Assembly (NCBI RefSeq): GCF_030704535.1
Contig: NC_081822.1
Span: forward strand, 3,153,001-3,217,000
Length of the DNA: 64,000 nt
Reading direction: 5' to 3'
Origin: Vitis vinifera
Lineage: Eukaryota > Streptophyta > Magnoliopsida > Vitales > Vitaceae
Shown: positions 61,991 to 64,000 of the stretch, one piece after another
Numbering within the stretch: position 1 is the first letter of the stretch
Layout: every line of letters starts with the position of its first letter
Notes under the pieces: model-generated
Database searches by the model: none
What the model was told of the DNA's origin: nothing
The model's input: the letters and a program-made list of their open reading frames with translations, nothing else
Made by a program: the position numbers and the translations under genes

Positions 61991-63147
61991 AATAAATTCA
62001 ATTAATTAATCACAAAAGTAAATATGGGACAAAAATCTTTGGAAGTGGGAGATGAAGAATTGATTGAAGAGTGAGAACGGATGCATGAATTATTAACAAT
62101 GCTGTTCCAACCTCCACGTGTTGGAGTTAGCACGTCCATAGAGTAAAGACAACTAGATTCAGAATATGTATCCCATCTAAAAGCAATATGATTTTTTGAT
62201 TCATTCTCTAATTGGAGAGTTAAAAGGTCTGTCTTTCCTTCAATCGGAAAAAAGAAAAAGAATGGTAAAGAGATTGTTGCAGAGTAGAGTGCCATGCATT
62301 TGGTCCATTAGGATCTTTCAAGAGTCAAGATACCCAACCTAGTCGTTCATATTTCTTGTTGTGGGCTCCCACAAGGTGAAGTCACAAAATAATATCGAGC
62401 CACTGCTCCATATTATTGGGATTGAATCGAATCTAACTTTTAATGATTCTATAAGGAATTATTTAATTGCTTTTTCGATATTAGAAAAGTTTTGAAAATT
62501 GGTATATTTTTAGTTTCAAATTTTCAATAAATTCCAAAATTATTCAATTAAATATTAAATTATATTTTTTTTTTTATAAACGAGGACCCAAATCTTAAGG
62601 TGTTGATTGTCTCATAACAACTATCATGGAGCAGGATATTATTAATTATAAGATTCAAACCAAGGATCATGTATCACTTATTAAGACCACATTTTCTAAT
62701 ATTTGTTTTGATCCATTGGACTACCCCTTTTGATAAATGTCAAATTATATATATATGATCTTGTATAAATAATAGATTATGTAATTCTCTCTTTTTGGGT
62801 CAAAAGTTCAATAAAATATTATTTAATAAGTATTTTTTTATTTATATTAAAAAAATAAATATTTTAGTGTGCCATTTTAAAAATAATTTACAAGAAAGCT
62901 TTAAGGATTTGTGTTAAATTTATCAAATGCTTTTTATAAACGAACAATTCTTTTATTGATGGGATGCTTTTTAACTTTATTTGGGAAAGGGGGAAAATAA
63001 AAAATAGAAAGGAGGAAATTATCGAAAGGTCTGCCAATTGCGCATCAAAGAAAAAGTAAGGGTCAGTTCTTGGACTTTTGACCAATCCACTTATGGAATC
63101 GCTTACGACACTCTCTCTGCCTAAAAGGAGCAAGTGGCCCTTTCACC

Positions 63148-63470
63148 GTGGGCCCATGGCCCCAAATGTTCAAATTAATGGGCCCTGATTGGATCCTCAG
63201 AAACAACTCAAGCATGGTGATTGAGTGGGCCAAGGCCGCTAAAGTTATGGATGCTGTCTTATCTGAGTCTCATATGGCCTATCAATCCCACTGGGCCCGT
63301 TTTAGCAAAAAGATATACATTTATGGGTTTCCATACAGGCTACCTGCATCCCCATGAAGTTAAACCATGCCCCTTCAAAATTAAGCCCAGTTCAGGTTAC
63401 TCAAATACCCCACCGAGCTCAGGCCGGCCCAACTCACTATTAAGTCCAGCCCACACCTAAATACCCAATG
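63148..63470 (+). promoter_or_regulatory. Cluster of GGCCCA/TGGGCC (site II, TCP-type) elements
   Basis: Several TGGGCC or GGCCCA cores occur within 320 nt: gggcccatggcccc near 63150, gggccctg near 63181, gtgggccaag near 63227, actgggcccg near 63291, and cggcccaac near 63425. This density upstream of a single gene start is typical of site II elements bound by TCP factors in promoters of housekeeping and organelle-protein genes. The distance to the chosen ATG (63574) is 100-420 nt. Confidence 0.6.
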
Positions 63471-63573
63471 GATCGCCCGTATCAGCTTCTGGGTCCCACC
63501 TGACGTGGCAAGGTCATGTTTGTTTAGAACATTAGAGACCTCTGATTGGAGGGTGACAGTGAGACGGGGAAAA

Positions 63574-64000
63574 ATGGGGATTGCTGTGGTTGCAGCAGCG
63601 GGAGCATCATCATCAATGGCGTTTCTGAGAACGAGAGCACAAAGGGCTAGATGGGTTTTAACCCCTTTGGCCTCTTCTTCATTTTCAGCTAAGCCCATTT
63701 CTTCTTCTGCCTCCTCTTCAAGAAAACTGGTACTCTATTCCAAGCCCGGATGCTGTTTGTGCGATGGCCTCAAAGAAAAGCTTCTTGTTGCTTTCACGCT
63801 CTCCGGTCCTGATTCGCTCCACGACGTTGAATTACAGGTCGCGCCTTCTCTATCATTCATTCTCTCTTTCAATTTCCCTATTTGAACAGTTTTTGAGTGA
63901 TTGGGTTTGTTTCTTAGATAAGGGATATTACCAGCAATCCTGAGTGGGAGAAGGCTTACCAGTATGAGATACCAGTGTTGGCCAAAGTACTTTCCGATGG
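63574..64000 (+). CDS. DUF836 glutaredoxin-like protein, 5' part (runs off the window)
   Basis: Exon 1 (63574-63837) and the start of exon 2 (63918-64000) are present; donor gtcgcg and acceptor ttag fit, and the phase is 0. The start at MGIAVVAAAGASSSMAFLRT is favoured; an earlier in-frame ATG at 63505 and a later one at 63616 are possible. Residues about 1-47 are rich in Ser, Ala and Arg and look like an organelle transit peptide. The domain starts with KLVLYSKPGCCLCDGLKEKL, whose CCLC holds the CxxC-like active-site cysteines of this thioredoxin-fold family. Exon 2 reads IRDITSNPEWEKAYQYEIPV, which contains the cis-Pro of the fold (IPV). The role is thiol redox or thiol transfer, with the partner unknown. 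The 3' end is outside the window. Confidence 0.88.

Larger units (their letters stand above)
58936..63573. other. Divergent spacer between WAT1 copy C and the glutaredoxin-like gene
   Basis: The region holds the promoter of copy C on the left (minus-strand TATA-like tatatataag near 59010-59019) and that of the glutaredoxin-like gene on the right. A second MITE-like element lies at 61674-61990. The remainder is AT-rich and shows no exon I can recognise. A gtgggtgggtgggtgagtga run lies near 60209-60230. Confidence 0.55.

Noticed and set aside
1-64000. Search for tRNA genes, rRNA, CRISPR arrays and bacterial-type operons
   Set aside because: No cloverleaf with a convincing B-box, no rRNA segment and no spaced identical repeats were seen. 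All coding content is of plant nuclear type.

Overview
This window is plant nuclear DNA. It has spliced genes with canonical GT/AG introns, AT-rich intergenic DNA, and many degenerate LINE (non-LTR) retrotransposons inside introns. The gene families (WAT1/EamA transporters, ChaC-like cyclotransferase, DUF836 glutaredoxin-like protein, DEK_C/CHZ chaperone) and the LINE-inflated introns fit a woody eudicot. Grapevine (Vitis) is my best guess, but it is only a guess. No tRNA, rRNA, CRISPR array or bacterial feature was seen.

Layout. (1) 1-1975 is the 3' flank of gene 1. (2) Gene 1 (minus, 1976-12706, 6 coding exons, 273 aa) is a conserved plant protein of unknown function with a His-rich N-terminus, a short coiled coil and a C-terminal hydrophobic segment. 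Its fourth intron holds a nearly full-length but broken LINE on the opposite strand (about 4235-9950). (3) 12707-15690 is the spacer between two divergent genes. It holds a copia-type gag relic with a primer-binding site, and an AT-rich dispersed repeat. (4) Gene 2 (plus, 15691-35215, 9 coding exons, 502 aa) is a DEK_C plus CHZ-motif protein of the HIRIP3/Chz1 class of H2A.Z-H2B chaperones. Its second intron is 11.9 kb and made largely of LINE pieces on both strands. (5) Gene 3 (minus, 37045-41359, 8 exons, 189 aa) is a ChaC-like gamma-glutamylcyclotransferase, convergent with gene 2. (6) Directly upstream of gene 3 is a 1.1 kb array of diverged motifs that include a palindrome. (7) Three tandem minus-strand WAT1-related/UMAMIT (nodulin MtN21/EamA) transporter genes lie at 43604-46556, 53029-54926 and 56635-58935 (391, 382-range and 382 aa: exactly 391, 381 and 382). 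They share a seven-exon structure. The 6.5 kb gap between the first two carries an orphan copy of the upstream flank of the second. (8) At the right edge a DUF836 glutaredoxin-like gene starts (plus, 63574 to beyond the window).

The exon models were built by hand. Every exon length and phase adds up to an open frame, which is the main support for them. The genes do not form one pathway; each has its own role in chromatin, glutathione turnover, amino-acid/metabolite export or redox. Their order matches, from memory, two Arabidopsis segments (At1g44780-44800 and At4g08280-08310), so this appears to be an old conserved gene neighbourhood. Nothing here looks like a wholly new biological system. 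The most notable points are the exon-pair duplication inside gene 2, the WAT1 flank relic, an 18-nt LINE insertion with 18-bp target duplications, and the motif array upstream of gene 3.
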